NCBI GenBank assembly: GCA_016793305.1
Contig: JAEUHU010000532.1
Span: forward strand, 1-16,684
Reading direction: 5' to 3'
Source: Planctomycetota bacterium
GTDB lineage: Bacteria; Planctomycetota; UBA1135; UBA2386
Length of the DNA: 16,684 bases
Part shown: positions 1 to 8,578 of the stretch, piece after piece
Position numbering within the stretch: the stretch's first letter is position 1
Layout: every line of letters starts with the position of its first letter
Position numbers and translations under genes: made by a program
The notes under the pieces: model-generated
Database searches by the model: none
Seen by the model: only the letters and a program-made list of their open reading frames with translations
Told to the model about the DNA's origin: nothing

Positions 1-3000
1 GGGCTCGGCGCGTTCGCGCTGCAGCGCCTGCCGATCGACGCCGTGCCCGACGTCACCTCGAACCAGGTGCAGATCAACACGCTGTTCCCGTCGTTGACCG
101 CCGCCGAGGTCGAGAAGCAGATCACCTACCCGATCGAGAACGCGCTGGCCGGCATCCCCGGCCTCGAACTGACGCGCAGCTTCTCGCGCAACGGCTTCGC
201 GCAGGTGACCGCGGTGTTCCGCGACTCGGTCGACGTCTACTTCGCGCGCAACCAGATCACCGAACGCCTGACCGCCGTGCAGGCGCTGCTGCCCGCGGGG
301 GCCGTGCCGTCGATGGGCCCGATCACCACCGGGCTCGGCGAGGTCTACATGTACGTGGTCGAGTTCGTGCATCCCGACGGCACCGGGGCACCGGTCGCCG
401 ACGGGCACCCCGGCTGGCAGCACGACGGCAGCTACCTGACGCCGGAGGGCGAACGGCTGCGCAGCGAGCTCGAACGCGCCACCTACCTGCGCACCGTGCA
501 GGACTGGGTGATCCGCCCGCAGCTGCGCAACCTCGCCGGCATCGCCAGCATCGACAGCAACGGCGGCTACGTGAAGCAGTACGAGGTGCAGCCGGACCCG
601 CAGCGCCTCGCCGCGTTCGGGCTCGACTTCGACGACCTGGTGCGCGCGTTGGAGCGCAACAACCTCGCCACCGGTGCAGGGTTCTTCGAGCGGAACGGCG
701 AGGCGTGGACAATCCGCGCCGCGGCCCGCTTCGAGCGGCCCGAACAGATCGCGGAAGTGCCGGTGGTCGTGCGCGACTCGGTGCCGATCCGCGTGCGCGA
801 CGTCGCCACGGTCGTGCTCGGCCACCCGTCGCGCACCGGCAGCGCCAGCCAGGGTGGCCGCGAGGTCGTGCTCGGCACCGCCCTGATGCTGCAGCGCGCC
901 AACAGCCGCCAGGTGGCGATCGAACTCGACGCACGGCTCGCCTCGATCCGGCCGTCGCTGCCGCCCGACGTGCGCGTGCGCACCGTGCTGAACCGCAAGA
1001 AGCTGGTCGACGCCACCGTCACCACCGTCGCGACGAACCTCGCCGAGGGAGCGCTCCTGGTGGTCGTCGTGCTGTTCCTGATGCTCGGCAACATCCGGGC
1101 GGCGGTGATCACCGCACTGGCGATCCCGCTGGCGATGCTGATGACCGCGATCGGCATGCTCGAGGCCGGCATCAGCGGCAACCTGATGTCGCTCGGTGCG
1201 ATCGACTTCGGCCTGATCGTCGACGGCTCGGTGATCATCGTCGAGAACTGCCTGCGCCGGCTCGGCCACGAGCAGCACCGGCTCGGTCGCTTGCTGACGC
1301 TCGAGGAACGGCTGCACGAGGTGATGGTCGCCGCCCGCGAGATGATCGGCCCGTCGGTCTACGGCCAGGCGATCATCGTCACCGTCTACCTGCCGATCCT
1401 GGCGCTGACCGGCGTCGAGGGGAAGATGTTCCGGCCGATGGCGCTGACGGTGATCATGGCGCTGGCGGCGGCGTTCGTGCTGTCGCTGACGCTGGTGCCG
1501 GCCCTGGTCGCGATCGCCGTGCGCGGCCGCGTGCAGGAGCACGACAACTGGCTGGTGCGCGCCTGCAAGCGGCTCTACGCGCCGGTGCTCGAGACGGTGC
1601 TGCGGCGGCGCTGGCTGGTGGTCGGCACGGCCGGGGCGGCGTTCGCCGGCAGCCTGCTGCTGTTCCAGCGGCTCGGCGCCGAGTTCGCACCGAACCTCGA
1701 CGAAGGCGACGTCGTGGTGATGGCGACGCGACCGGCGTCGACCGGCCTCGAGACCGCGACGCGCCTGCAGTTCGAGATGGAGCGGGCGCTGCAGGCGATC
1801 CCCGAGGTCGGCACGGTGTTCTCGCGCACCGGCACCGCCGAAGCGGCGACCGACCCGATGCCGCCGAACCTGAGCGACACGTTCCTGATGCTGAAGGACC
1901 GCGAGCACTGGCCGGATCCGAAGCTGCCGAAGGACGTGCTGATCGCGCGCATCGAACGGGCCCTCGAGGACGTGCCCGGCGCCGAGTTCGAGTTCACGCA
2001 GCCGATCCAGATGCGTTTCAACGAGCTGATCGCCGGCGTGCGCAGCGACGTCGCGGTGCGTGTCTACGGCGACGACTTCCCGGCGATGCAGCGCACCGCC
2101 GAGCGCATCGCCAAGGCCCTCGGCGAACTGCCGGGAGCGGCCGACATCAAGGTCGAACAGACCGACGGCGTGCCGATGCTCGAGGTCGACGTCGACCGGG
2201 AGCGCACCGCGCGGGCCGGTCTCGACATGGCGGCGGTGCAGGACGTGCTGGCGGTCGCCGTCGGCGGCCGCAGTGCCGGTGTGATGTTCGAGGGCGACCG
2301 CCGCGTCGAGGTCGTGGTGCGCTTGCCGGAACGGGCGCGCGCCTCCGCCGACGCGCTGGCGAACCTCGCCGTGCCGCTGCCGCACCCGCCCGACGTCGCG
2401 GGCGACGCGTTCGGCCGCACGCTGCCGCTCGGCTCGCTGGCCGAGGTGCGTGCCACCGACAGCCCCTACCAATGGAGCCGCCGCAACGGCAAGCGCATGA
2501 TCACCGTGCAGGCGAACGTGCGCGGCCGCGACCTCGGCTCGTTCGTCGAAGCGGCCCAGCAGCGGCTGCGCAGCGTGCCGTTGCCGCCCGGCGGCTGGCT
2601 CGAATGGGGCGGCACCTACCAGAACCTCGCCGAGGCGCGCGAACGCCTGCTGGTCGTGGTGCCGCTGGCGTTCTTCCTGATCTTCGTGCTGCTGTTCTCG
2701 ATGTTCCGGCGCGTCAAGTACGCGCTGCTGGTGTTCAGCGGCGTGCCGCTCGGGCTGTCCGGCGGCATCCTCGGACTCTGGCTGCGCGGCCTGCCGTTCT
2801 CGATCTCGGCGGCGATCGGCTTCATCGCGCTGTCGGGTGTCGCCGTGCTGAACGGTGTCGTGATGGTCACCTTCGTCGACCAGCTGCGAGCCGAGGGCAT
2901 GCGGTGCCATGAGGCGATCCGCACCGGCTGCCTCGTGCGCCTGCGGCCCGTGTTGATCACCGCCCTGGTCGCGTCGCTCGGCTTCGTGCCGATGGCGCTG

Positions 3001-3210
3001 GCCCAAGGCCAGGGCGCCGAGGTGCAGCGCCCGCTGGCGACCGTCGTGATCGCCGGGCTCGTCTCGAGCACGCTACTGACGCTGCTGGTACTGCCGGCGC
3101 TCTACCGGCTGTTCACCGCGTTCGAACCCGACCAGGTCGCGGCGAGCGAGCCGTGGGAAGCGCCGGAATCCGGGCCGCTGGAGGTGCGCGACGGCGTGCC
3201 ACCGGAGTGA
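1..3210 (+). CDS. czcA: CzcA-type heavy-metal RND efflux pump, 5'-truncated by the window edge
   Basis: This is the inner-membrane proton/metal antiporter subunit of a tripartite CzcCBA/CusCBA-like efflux complex, which drives metal cations out through a periplasmic adaptor and an outer-membrane channel. The reading frame is open from base 1 (G-L-G-A-F-A-L-Q-R-L-P-I-D-A-V-P-D-V-T), so the start and part of the first membrane helix lie outside the window. Residues 402-416 of the visible part read DFGLIVDGSVIIVEN. This is the TM4 proton-relay signature of the divalent-cation (Zn/Co/Cd/Ni) HME branch with Ser in place of the usual Ala. The Cu/Ag CusA branch has A-I-G...D-A-A here instead, so czcA fits better than cusA. 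An insertion with HPDGTG and DGSYLTPEGERL (visible residues about 123-155) in the first porter region also occurs in some proteobacterial CzcA proteins, as I recall. The C-terminal membrane bundle is intact and the stop at 3208-3210 is natural. Family identity is very likely; the substrate is inferred. Confidence 0.95.
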   Translation, partial: GLGAFALQRLPIDAVPDVTSNQVQINTLFPSLTAAEVEKQITYPIENALAGIPGLELTRSFSRNGFAQVTAVFRDSVDVYFARNQITERLTAVQALLPAGAVPSMGPITTGLGEVYMYVVEFVHPDGTGAPVADGHPGWQHDGSYLTPEGERLRSELERATYLRTVQDWVIRPQLRNLAGIASIDSNGGYVKQYEVQPDPQRLAAFGLDFDDLVRALERNNLATGAGFFERNGEAWTIRAAARFERPEQIAEVPVVVRDSVPIRVRDVATVVLGHPSRTGSASQGGREVVLGTALMLQRANSRQVAIELDARLASIRPSLPPDVRVRTVLNRKKLVDATVTTVATNLAEGALLVVVVLFLMLGNIRAAVITALAIPLAMLMTAIGMLEAGISGNLMSLGAIDFGLIVDGSVIIVENCLRRLGHEQHRLGRLLTLEERLHEVMVAAREMIGPSVYGQAIIVTVYLPILALTGVEGKMFRPMALTVIMALAAAFVLSLTLVPALVAIAVRGRVQEHDNWLVRACKRLYAPVLETVLRRRWLVVGTAGAAFAGSLLLFQRLGAEFAPNLDEGDVVVMATRPASTGLETATRLQFEMERALQAIPEVGTVFSRTGTAEAATDPMPPNLSDTFLMLKDREHWPDPKLPKDVLIARIERALEDVPGAEFEFTQPIQMRFNELIAGVRSDVAVRVYGDDFPAMQRTAERIAKALGELPGAADIKVEQTDGVPMLEVDVDRERTARAGLDMAAVQDVLAVAVGGRSAGVMFEGDRRVEVVVRLPERARASADALANLAVPLPHPPDVAGDAFGRTLPLGSLAEVRATDSPYQWSRRNGKRMITVQANVRGRDLGSFVEAAQQRLRSVPLPPGGWLEWGGTYQNLAEARERLLVVVPLAFFLIFVLLFSMFRRVKYALLVFSGVPLGLSGGILGLWLRGLPFSISAAIGFIALSGVAVLNGVVMVTFVDQLRAEGMRCHEAIRTGCLVRLRPVLITALVASLGFVPMALAQGQGAEVQRPLATVVIAGLVSSTLLTLLVLPALYRLFTAFEPDQVAASEPWEAPESGPLEVRDGVPPE

Positions 3211-3217
3211 ACCGGGT

Positions 3218-4429
3218 TCAGCCCGACGGCGCTCGCGCGCGCTGGTCCGCCGCGCGCCGCAGCCACCACGTGAGCAGGATGCCGACCGCGGCGAACCCCG
3301 CCATCGTCGTGAACGCGAGCCCGCCGGCGCGTTCGTAGACGGCCCCACCGACGAGGCCGCAGACCACCATGCCGATGCCCGAGTTGGCGGCCCCGAGCAG
3401 GCCCTGCGCGGTGGCCCGCTGGTGCGGGGCGACGCGCCGTTCCAGCGCCCGCATCGTGCCGAGGTAGGTCGCGGCGAAGCTGACGCCATGCAGCCAGTTG
3501 GTCGCGAACAGCACCGGCACCGACGTCGTGGCCCCGATCAGGATCCAGCGCACCACGGCGCCGAGCCCGCCGAGCCACAGGATCGTGGTCGGGCGCAACC
3601 GGCCGAGCAGATCCTTGGCGACGAAGAACATCACGATCTCGGCGACGATGCCCTCGGCCCAGAGCACGCTCGCGGTCGCCTTGTCGATGCCGTGGTCGAC
3701 CCAGTGCACCGTGGACAGGTTGTAGAACGTCGCGTGGCTGCCTTGGATCAGCGCCGACGCGACCAGCAGGCCGACGAACGGGCGCGAGCGCAGCAACGCC
3801 CACCACGGCTCGGCCGGCACCGCCTCGCCAGCACCCGCGACCCCGTCCGCGCTGCTGCGCGGCAGCAGCAGCGAGCCCAGCGCCATCACGACGGCTAGCC
3901 CGACCAACGTCGGCAGGATCGCGCCGCTGCCGGTCTGCTGGAACACCACGCCTGCCAGCAGCAGCACGAGCAGGTAGGACAGGGACCCGATCATGCGCAT
4001 GCGGCTCCATGCGAAGCCCTGTTCGCTGCCGGCCTGCAGCGCCGCGGCGTCGAGGATCGGGTACATCGGCGAGTAGAGGCTGCCGAACAGCAACGCCACG
4101 GCGAAGCACCACCACAGCGGTTGCACAACGAGCCACAGCGCCATCACGCCCGCACTGGCGAACGACAGCCACACCAGCAGGGCGCGCGCCGCCCCGCGAC
4201 GATCGGCGCGATGGGCCCACAGCGGGCCGGCGATGGTGCGCGCGACCGTCTGGCCGGCCATCACCACGGTCACGTCCTGCGGCCGAAGCCCCGCTTCGTC
4301 CTTCAACCAGACCGGGAAGAACTGCATGAACACCGCCAGCACCGCGAACGCGGCGGTGTAGAAGGCGGCGAAGCCGAGCCAGCAGCGCATCGGGCTCGGA
4401 GCAGCGGACGGACTCGGCACGGAGGCCAT
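3218..4429 (-). CDS. MFS transporter, HcaT-like (3-phenylpropionate/nucleoside-type permease family)
   Basis: A predicted 403-residue inner-membrane permease of the major facilitator superfamily. The protein is a run of hydrophobic helices, about 12, with a hydrophilic central loop near residues 190-210 that separates two six-helix halves. The segments FFPVWLKDEAGL near the N-terminus, SPMYPILDA in the first half and LWAEGIVAEIVMFF in the second half resemble E. coli HcaT and relatives (the MFS_1_like group). The gene starts 24 bases after the stop of the VWA gene on the same strand, so the two are probably co-transcribed. It ends 7 bases from the convergent pump gene. No good Shine-Dalgarno precedes the ATG at 4429. 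A second ATG at codon 14 (M-R-C-W) sits just before the first hydrophobic segment and could be the true start. The substrate cannot be told from sequence, and a role in phenylpropionate uptake should not be assumed. Confidence 0.88.
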   Translation of the reverse strand: MASVPSPSAAPSPMRCWLGFAAFYTAAFAVLAVFMQFFPVWLKDEAGLRPQDVTVVMAGQTVARTIAGPLWAHRADRRGAARALLVWLSFASAGVMALWLVVQPLWWCFAVALLFGSLYSPMYPILDAAALQAGSEQGFAWSRMRMIGSLSYLLVLLLAGVVFQQTGSGAILPTLVGLAVVMALGSLLLPRSSADGVAGAGEAVPAEPWWALLRSRPFVGLLVASALIQGSHATFYNLSTVHWVDHGIDKATASVLWAEGIVAEIVMFFVAKDLLGRLRPTTILWLGGLGAVVRWILIGATTSVPVLFATNWLHGVSFAATYLGTMRALERRVAPHQRATAQGLLGAANSGIGMVVCGLVGGAVYERAGGLAFTTMAGFAAVGILLTWWLRRAADQRARAPSG

Positions 4430-4432
4430 CGT

Positions 4433-4448
4433 GCCGGGCCGGCCCGGC
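4433..4448. repeat. 16-bp perfect GC palindrome between the VWA and MFS genes
   Basis: GCCGGGCCGGCCCGGC is a perfect inverted repeat centred at 4440/4441. It fills most of the 24-base gap between the VWA stop and the MFS start. In the transcript it could form a stem or act as an intercistronic element that reduces translation or transcription of the downstream MFS gene. No T-run follows, so it is not a canonical intrinsic terminator. In such GC-rich DNA a short palindrome may also be accidental. Confidence 0.45.
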
Positions 4449-4453
4449 GGAAG

Positions 4454-6193
4454 CTATCGCTGCACGAACACGCCGCCGTTCTGCTCGGCGAGCCGCCGCA
4501 GCAGGTCGGCACCGTCGCCGCCCGGCTCCCCGGTGTGCACGCAGTGGATCTTGATGCGCGCATAGCGGTTCGCCTCGCGCACCATCTCCAGCAGCGTCGC
4601 GGTGTCGCGCACCGCACCCGAGGTCGGCTGGCCGTCGCTGAGCACGAACAGTTCGTCGAGGCCGCTCCTGCTGGTCTCGCCGTAGCGCTGTTCCTGCCAC
4701 TGCAGGGCCGCCTGCAGGCCGTCGTGCAGGTTGGTGCCGCCGTCGGCGGCGATGCGGCCGAGCAGCTCGGTCAGCGAACGCACGCTGCGGCCGTCGGCCT
4801 GGACCGGCTTCTGGGTCCAGCGTCGCGCCGTCTCGCTGAAGGTCAGCACCTGGTACTGCGATTCCTTCGGCATCGCCTGCACGGCCAGCACCAGCTGCTC
4901 CTTCGCCGCCTGCAGCCGCGTCACCGGCCGGCTGCTGCGGCCGGTGGTCGCCGCCGAGGCGCCGTCCATGCTGCCGCTGCTGTCGATCAGGAACGCGATC
5001 GACGAGCCGGTCACCGGGACGCCGAAGAACGTCGCCGCGGTGCCGCCTTCGGCCGGCTTCTGCAGCGTCTTCGGCACCACGATCGCGTCGCCTTCGGCGG
5101 CCCAGAACGCGCGCCACTTCTGCGGTTCCTCGGCCGGCACGAGCGCCCCGGTCAGACGCTGCAGCAGGCTGCCCAGGCGCTGCCGCAGCATCGGCGACGC
5201 GCGCTTGTTGACGGCGTCGACCAGCGCGTCGGGCCGCTGCACGACCCGTTCGAGGTGCGCGATCAGCGGCTCGATCGCAGCCCGGCACGGGCTCGCTTCG
5301 ACGAGGTCGAGCAACTCCATGTCGGTGCGCCAGCCACACTGGCCAAGGCGCTGCAGCGCCCGGCCCAGCAGGTCTTCGCGCGCCTCGTCGGTGAGCTCCT
5401 CCGGCGGGTTCTTCAGCACGTCGAGCAGCAAACGCACCTGCGCCTGCGACGCCACCGGATGGCTCTCGTCGGCGAGCACCTCCACCAGCGTCGCCACGGT
5501 CTCCAGCGACCACGGCGGCAGCAGCGATTCGGCCGCCGCGAGCCGAACGCGCGGCTCGTCGTCGCGCAGGGCGGCGAGCAGCACGCCGCGCGCCACCGGC
5601 AGGTTCTTCTTCGCCAGCGCCTGCAGCGCCGCCACGCGCCGCGCCGCACCCGGGCCGAGCGGCACCACGGCCTGGCCGGGGCCGGGCGCTGCGGCGACGA
5701 ACGCGTCGGGCGCGCGTTCGCCGGCAGCGGTGCGCATCACCACGAACCAGGCCCCCTGGTCCTCCATGCGCAGCAGGGTCAGCATGCCGAGTTCGCGGAT
5801 TTCCAGCGTCTCGAGATCGACCAGCGCGTGGTCGAAGCCGATCGCCGCGACGTCGAGCACGGCTTCGGCGAGCTCCTCGTTCGGGTTCTTCTCGGCGAAG
5901 TAGAGCAGCTTGCCGAGCATGTCCAGGTGCGTGACGCGGCCCTCTTCGCTCTCGTAGACGAGGCCCGCCTGGCGCATCGCCTCGAGGTAGCGCGGCTGCA
6001 GGTCGCGCCCGCTGCGCACCACGGCCTTCGCGCCGAGCCGGCCCTGCCGGTAGTCGGCGGCCCAGTCGCGCAGCGCGCGTGCGACCGGGGAGCCGTTCGA
6101 AGGTGGGCTCGGCACCTGGGCTGTGGCCGGGACGCCGACGAACGCCAACACGAGCGACGGCAGGGCCGCCGCCAGGGTTTTCCGGTGAGACAT
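4454..6193 (-). CDS. Secreted HEAT-repeat protein with C-terminal VWA domain
   Basis: A 579-residue predicted exported protein. Residues 1-25 form a signal peptide: basic MSHRK, a hydrophobic stretch, then a PATAQ-type cleavage region. Residues about 180-350 are helical, with recurring L-A-A-L-R-D-D-E-P-R-V-R-L-A-A-A-E-S-type units typical of HEAT/armadillo repeats. A linker containing W-R-A-F-W leads to a VWA domain from about residue 388. Its metal-ion-dependent adhesion site looks complete: D404, S406 and S408 in DSSGS, T487 in GGTN and D520 in LSDGQPT. The role is probably protein-protein interaction in the periplasm or at the cell surface; no enzymatic motif is visible. The linker plus VWA arrangement resembles many Planctomycetota proteins, and this is my main taxonomic hint. 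The start is supported by GGAG at 6200-6203, six bases before the ATG. The MFS gene follows 24 bases after its stop. The partner is unknown. Confidence 0.88.
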   Translation of the reverse strand: MSHRKTLAAALPSLVLAFVGVPATAQVPSPPSNGSPVARALRDWAADYRQGRLGAKAVVRSGRDLQPRYLEAMRQAGLVYESEEGRVTHLDMLGKLLYFAEKNPNEELAEAVLDVAAIGFDHALVDLETLEIRELGMLTLLRMEDQGAWFVVMRTAAGERAPDAFVAAAPGPGQAVVPLGPGAARRVAALQALAKKNLPVARGVLLAALRDDEPRVRLAAAESLLPPWSLETVATLVEVLADESHPVASQAQVRLLLDVLKNPPEELTDEAREDLLGRALQRLGQCGWRTDMELLDLVEASPCRAAIEPLIAHLERVVQRPDALVDAVNKRASPMLRQRLGSLLQRLTGALVPAEEPQKWRAFWAAEGDAIVVPKTLQKPAEGGTAATFFGVPVTGSSIAFLIDSSGSMDGASAATTGRSSRPVTRLQAAKEQLVLAVQAMPKESQYQVLTFSETARRWTQKPVQADGRSVRSLTELLGRIAADGGTNLHDGLQAALQWQEQRYGETSRSGLDELFVLSDGQPTSGAVRDTATLLEMVREANRYARIKIHCVHTGEPGGDGADLLRRLAEQNGGVFVQR

Positions 6194-6255
6194 CGCGATC
6201 TCCGGGGAGAGGGGTTGGCGGCAGCATAGCGAAGCAAGCCCGGCCCACGGGCTCC
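6194..6255. promoter_or_regulatory. Divergent intergenic region between the VWA and DUF3592 genes
   Basis: These 62 bases separate the divergently transcribed VWA gene (minus) and DUF3592 gene (plus), so promoters for both presumably lie in or near them. The Shine-Dalgarno of the VWA gene, GGAG on the minus strand, is at 6200-6203. I see no convincing -35/-10 pair. The assignment rests on gene orientation only. Confidence 0.35.
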
Positions 6256-6918
6256 ATGTCGGCCCCGCCGGTCGCCGATGGAGCCACCGTGGAGATCGAC
6301 TTGGACGCGATGCCAGTGCGGCTGCGAGCCCGACTGCTGCTGGCCCTTGCCCTCGGGCTGACCTTGGTCGCCGCGGGTGTGCACCACTACCTGTCGCGCC
6401 CGAACCGCTGGCCGTCGGTCCAGGGCACGGTGCTCGAGAGCCACTACCTCGACACCCGGGCCGAGCACGGTGGCCCCTACGTCCACTACGCCTACGAGGT
6501 CGACGGACGCCGCTTCACGTCGAAGCGGCTGAGCCAGTTCGTGGTGCCGAGCCGCTACAGCAGCGACCGCACGCACCCGGAGTCGGTGGTGATCCCGTTC
6601 CTCGCCGCCCACCCCGAAGGCAGCGCCATCGAAGTGCGCTACGACCCCGACGACCCGAACACCGCGGTCGTGCTGTGGACCATGAACGTGCCCGGCGCAT
6701 GGGTCGCCGCGGCGATCCTGCTGTGCCTGTGGCTCGCGACTGGCTGGGCGTGGCTCCAGCTGTGGAGTGGCGAGGCGACGCCACCCGAGGAGTCGCGCGC
6801 GCCGCAGCGAGATCCGGGCGTGGACGGCGAGCGCAGGGCGGCATCGAGCGAGGCCGCGTGCTGGCGGCAGCAGTACGTGCGCGCACCCGAGCGGATCGAC
6901 GAGCCGGCGCCACGCTGA
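6256..6918 (+). CDS. DUF3592-family two-helix membrane protein
   Basis: A 220-residue predicted membrane protein. Hydrophobic segments lie at about residues 25-43 and 148-170. Between them is a beta-rich domain that opens with WPSVQGTVLES (52-62) and closes with RYDPDDPNTAVV (128-139), the hallmark ends of the DUF3592 family. In that family the soluble domain usually lies between two transmembrane helices, as here. The C-terminal 50 residues are charged and probably disordered. The function of the family is not established. I chose ATG 6256 because the open frame further upstream overlaps the VWA gene antisense and reads like low-complexity shadow. ATG 6310 (MPVRLRARLL) is an alternative that would place basic residues directly before the first helix. 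Neither start has a strong ribosome binding site. The gene ends 61 bases from the convergent hsdM stop. Confidence 0.8.
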   Translation: MSAPPVADGATVEIDLDAMPVRLRARLLLALALGLTLVAAGVHHYLSRPNRWPSVQGTVLESHYLDTRAEHGGPYVHYAYEVDGRRFTSKRLSQFVVPSRYSSDRTHPESVVIPFLAAHPEGSAIEVRYDPDDPNTAVVLWTMNVPGAWVAAAILLCLWLATGWAWLQLWSGEATPPEESRAPQRDPGVDGERRAASSEAACWRQQYVRAPERIDEPAPR

Positions 6919-6928
6919 GCGACAGGCT
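6917..6928 (+). repeat. Left copy of a 12-bp direct repeat flanking the restriction operon
   Basis: GAGCGACAGGCT begins inside the TGA stop of the DUF3592 gene and occurs again, identical and in the same orientation, at 16203-16214. The two copies bracket the seven-gene minus-strand operon. The flanking bases differ (ct/gg here, tc/cc there), so the identity is exactly 12 bases. It could be a duplicated target or a recombination site left by acquisition of the cassette. Confidence 0.45.
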
Positions 6929-6935
6929 GGCTACG

Positions 6936-6957
6936 TGTGCGCAGGCAATCTCGCACA
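6936..6957. terminator. Weak stem-loop between the convergent DUF3592 and hsdM genes
   Basis: TGTGCG (6936-6941) and CGCACA (6952-6957) can form a 6-bp stem with a 10-base loop in the 61-base gap between two convergent genes. It has no T-tract and a large loop, so a terminator role is only suggested by position. Confidence 0.2.
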
Positions 6958-6979
6958 GGCCCCAACCCCTACCCAAAGG

Positions 6980-8503
6980 TCACAGTTCGCCCCGCCATTT
7001 CGTAGCAGCGCGAGCCTGTAGGTCCCCAAGCACGCTCTCGATCTGCTCCAGCGCCGAACGGAGATCATCGGCGATCTCCTCGGCCAGGATGTGCGGGTCG
7101 GGCAGGTTCGCCGAGTCCTCCAGGCTCTCGTCACGCAGCCAGAACAGGTCGAGGCTAACCTTGTCGCGGGCCAGGATCTCGTCGAGGGTGAACGGCCGCC
7201 AACGGCCATCCGGCTTCTTCTCCGACCAGGTCGCCTTGCGCTTCTGTCTTCCCTCAGGCTGGTAGCAGGCGACGAAGTCGTCGAGGTCGGCCCGGGTCAT
7301 GCGCTTCGTCTTCAACGTGAAGTGCACGTTGGTGCGCAGGTCGTAGACCCAGACGGTCTTGGTCCACGGCTTCTCGCTGCCGCGCTTGCGATCGAAGAAC
7401 AGCACGTTCGCCTTCACTCCCTGCGCGTAGAAGATGCCGGTCGGCAGCCGCAGCAGTGTGTGCACATCGCATTCGTGCAGCAGCTTGCGCCGCACGACTT
7501 CCCCCGCACCTCCCTCGAACAGGACGTTGTCGGGCACGACGACGGCGGCGCGGCCGTCGATCTCGAGCAACGACTTCACGTGCTGGACGAAGTTGAGCTG
7601 CTTGTTCGACGTGGTCGTCCAGAAGTCCGGCCGGTTGTAGCTGATCGACTCCTTGTCGGTGTCGCCTTCGTCGTTGACCACCGTGATGCTCGACTTCTTG
7701 CCGAACGGCGGGTTGGTCAGCACGACCTGGGCATGGTGCTTCGGCTCGTTGCGCAGCGCATCCTCGGTGACCAGAGGTGGCGCATGCTCGTCGTCGGTCG
7801 GCCCGACGCCGTGCAGCAGCAGGTTCATCGCACACAGGCGCGAGACGCCATCGACCAGTTCGACGCCGCGCAGCGCCTCGTAGCGGAGGTGCATCTTCTG
7901 GTCGCGGTCCAGCTTGTAGGTGCGCGCTAGGAAGCTGTGTGCCGCCAGCAGGAAGCCCCCGGTCCCACATGCCGGGTCGGCGACGACCTCACCAGGCCGC
8001 GGGCGCACGCATTCGACCATCGCGTCGATCAGCGGGCGCGGGGTGAAGTACTGGCCGGCACCGCCTTTCACGTCCTGCGCGTTGCGCTCGAGCAAGCCCT
8101 CGTAGGCGTCGCCCTTGACATCGGCCGCGAGGTTGAGCCAATCCTCCTTGCCGATCAGTTCGACGATCAGCTGGCGCAGCTTCGCCGGGTCTTGGATCTT
8201 GTTCTGGGCCTTGCGGAAGATCAGTCCGAGCATGCCGCCCTGGCGACCGAGCACGCCGAGGGTCTCGCGGTAGTGCTGCTCGAGATTGCTGCCCTCCATC
8301 TGCGGACTGGCGAGGTCCGACCATCGTGAGCCCTTCGGGATGGCCTGCTTCTCGCCGGTGAGCTTCTCGCGCTCGTCGGCCATCTTCAGGAACAGCAGGA
8401 AGGTCAACTGCTCCAGGTAGTCCTGGTAGCTGAGGCCGTCGTCGCGGAGGACCTGGCAGTAGCTCCAGAGCTTCTGGACGAGGCGGTTGCTGGCTTCGGT
8501 CAT
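6980..8503 (-). CDS. hsdM: Type I restriction-modification system methyltransferase subunit HsdM
   Basis: The N6-adenine methyltransferase subunit. With HsdS it methylates host DNA at the bipartite target, and with HsdR it forms the restriction complex. It is 507 residues, a normal length. An N-terminal helical HsdM_N region (about 1-135) is followed by GQYFTPR (150-156), the S-adenosylmethionine-binding motif DPACGTGGF (176-184) and the catalytic NPPFG (264-268, an N/D-P-P-Y/F motif). Nothing essential is missing. The gene is last in the operon, 75 bases after the metallopeptidase stop, and has no obvious Shine-Dalgarno upstream of the ATG at 8503. This placement is unusual: hsdM normally lies directly beside hsdS, whereas here four unrelated genes intervene. 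The N-terminus (MTEASNRLVQKLWSYCQVLRD) looks authentic for the family. Confidence 0.96.
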   Translation of the reverse strand: MTEASNRLVQKLWSYCQVLRDDGLSYQDYLEQLTFLLFLKMADEREKLTGEKQAIPKGSRWSDLASPQMEGSNLEQHYRETLGVLGRQGGMLGLIFRKAQNKIQDPAKLRQLIVELIGKEDWLNLAADVKGDAYEGLLERNAQDVKGGAGQYFTPRPLIDAMVECVRPRPGEVVADPACGTGGFLLAAHSFLARTYKLDRDQKMHLRYEALRGVELVDGVSRLCAMNLLLHGVGPTDDEHAPPLVTEDALRNEPKHHAQVVLTNPPFGKKSSITVVNDEGDTDKESISYNRPDFWTTTSNKQLNFVQHVKSLLEIDGRAAVVVPDNVLFEGGAGEVVRRKLLHECDVHTLLRLPTGIFYAQGVKANVLFFDRKRGSEKPWTKTVWVYDLRTNVHFTLKTKRMTRADLDDFVACYQPEGRQKRKATWSEKKPDGRWRPFTLDEILARDKVSLDLFWLRDESLEDSANLPDPHILAEEIADDLRSALEQIESVLGDLQARAATKWRGEL

Positions 8504-8545
8504 GGTTGGAATACGTAGGCGCGGGTCGCAGCGTGCATCAGCGCG

Positions 8546-8560
8546 CTGCTGTCGCAGCAG
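8546..8560. other. Short perfect stem-loop in the hsdM leader
   Basis: CTGCTG-TCG-CAGCAG makes a 6-bp stem with a 3-base loop in the 75-base gap between the metallopeptidase stop and the hsdM start. It is a possible RNA processing or attenuation element controlling hsdM separately from the upstream genes. It has no T-run, so it is not a classical terminator. Confidence 0.3.
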
Positions 8561-8578
8561 TAGATCGTCTCGGCCAAC

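Noticed and set aside
705..2912. A 735-codon plus-strand open frame inside the efflux pump gene
   Set aside because: Low-complexity Arg/Ala/Asp-rich shadow of the pump in a second frame.
4121..6229. A 702-codon plus-strand open frame antisense to the VWA and MFS genes
   Set aside because: His/Arg/Gln-rich shadow without motifs; the minus-strand genes have a signal peptide, MIDAS residues and membrane helices.
3102..6287. A 1,061-codon open frame on the minus strand spanning the VWA and MFS genes in another frame
   Set aside because: It is rich in Arg/Ala/Gly with no domain pattern, and it crosses two clearly real genes. GC-rich DNA gives few stops in off-frames.
6919..6979. A duplicated ssrA 3' end as the far attachment site of an island
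   Set aside because: This gap contains no copy of the tmRNA T-arm/acceptor sequence; only the unrelated 12-bp repeat is shared.
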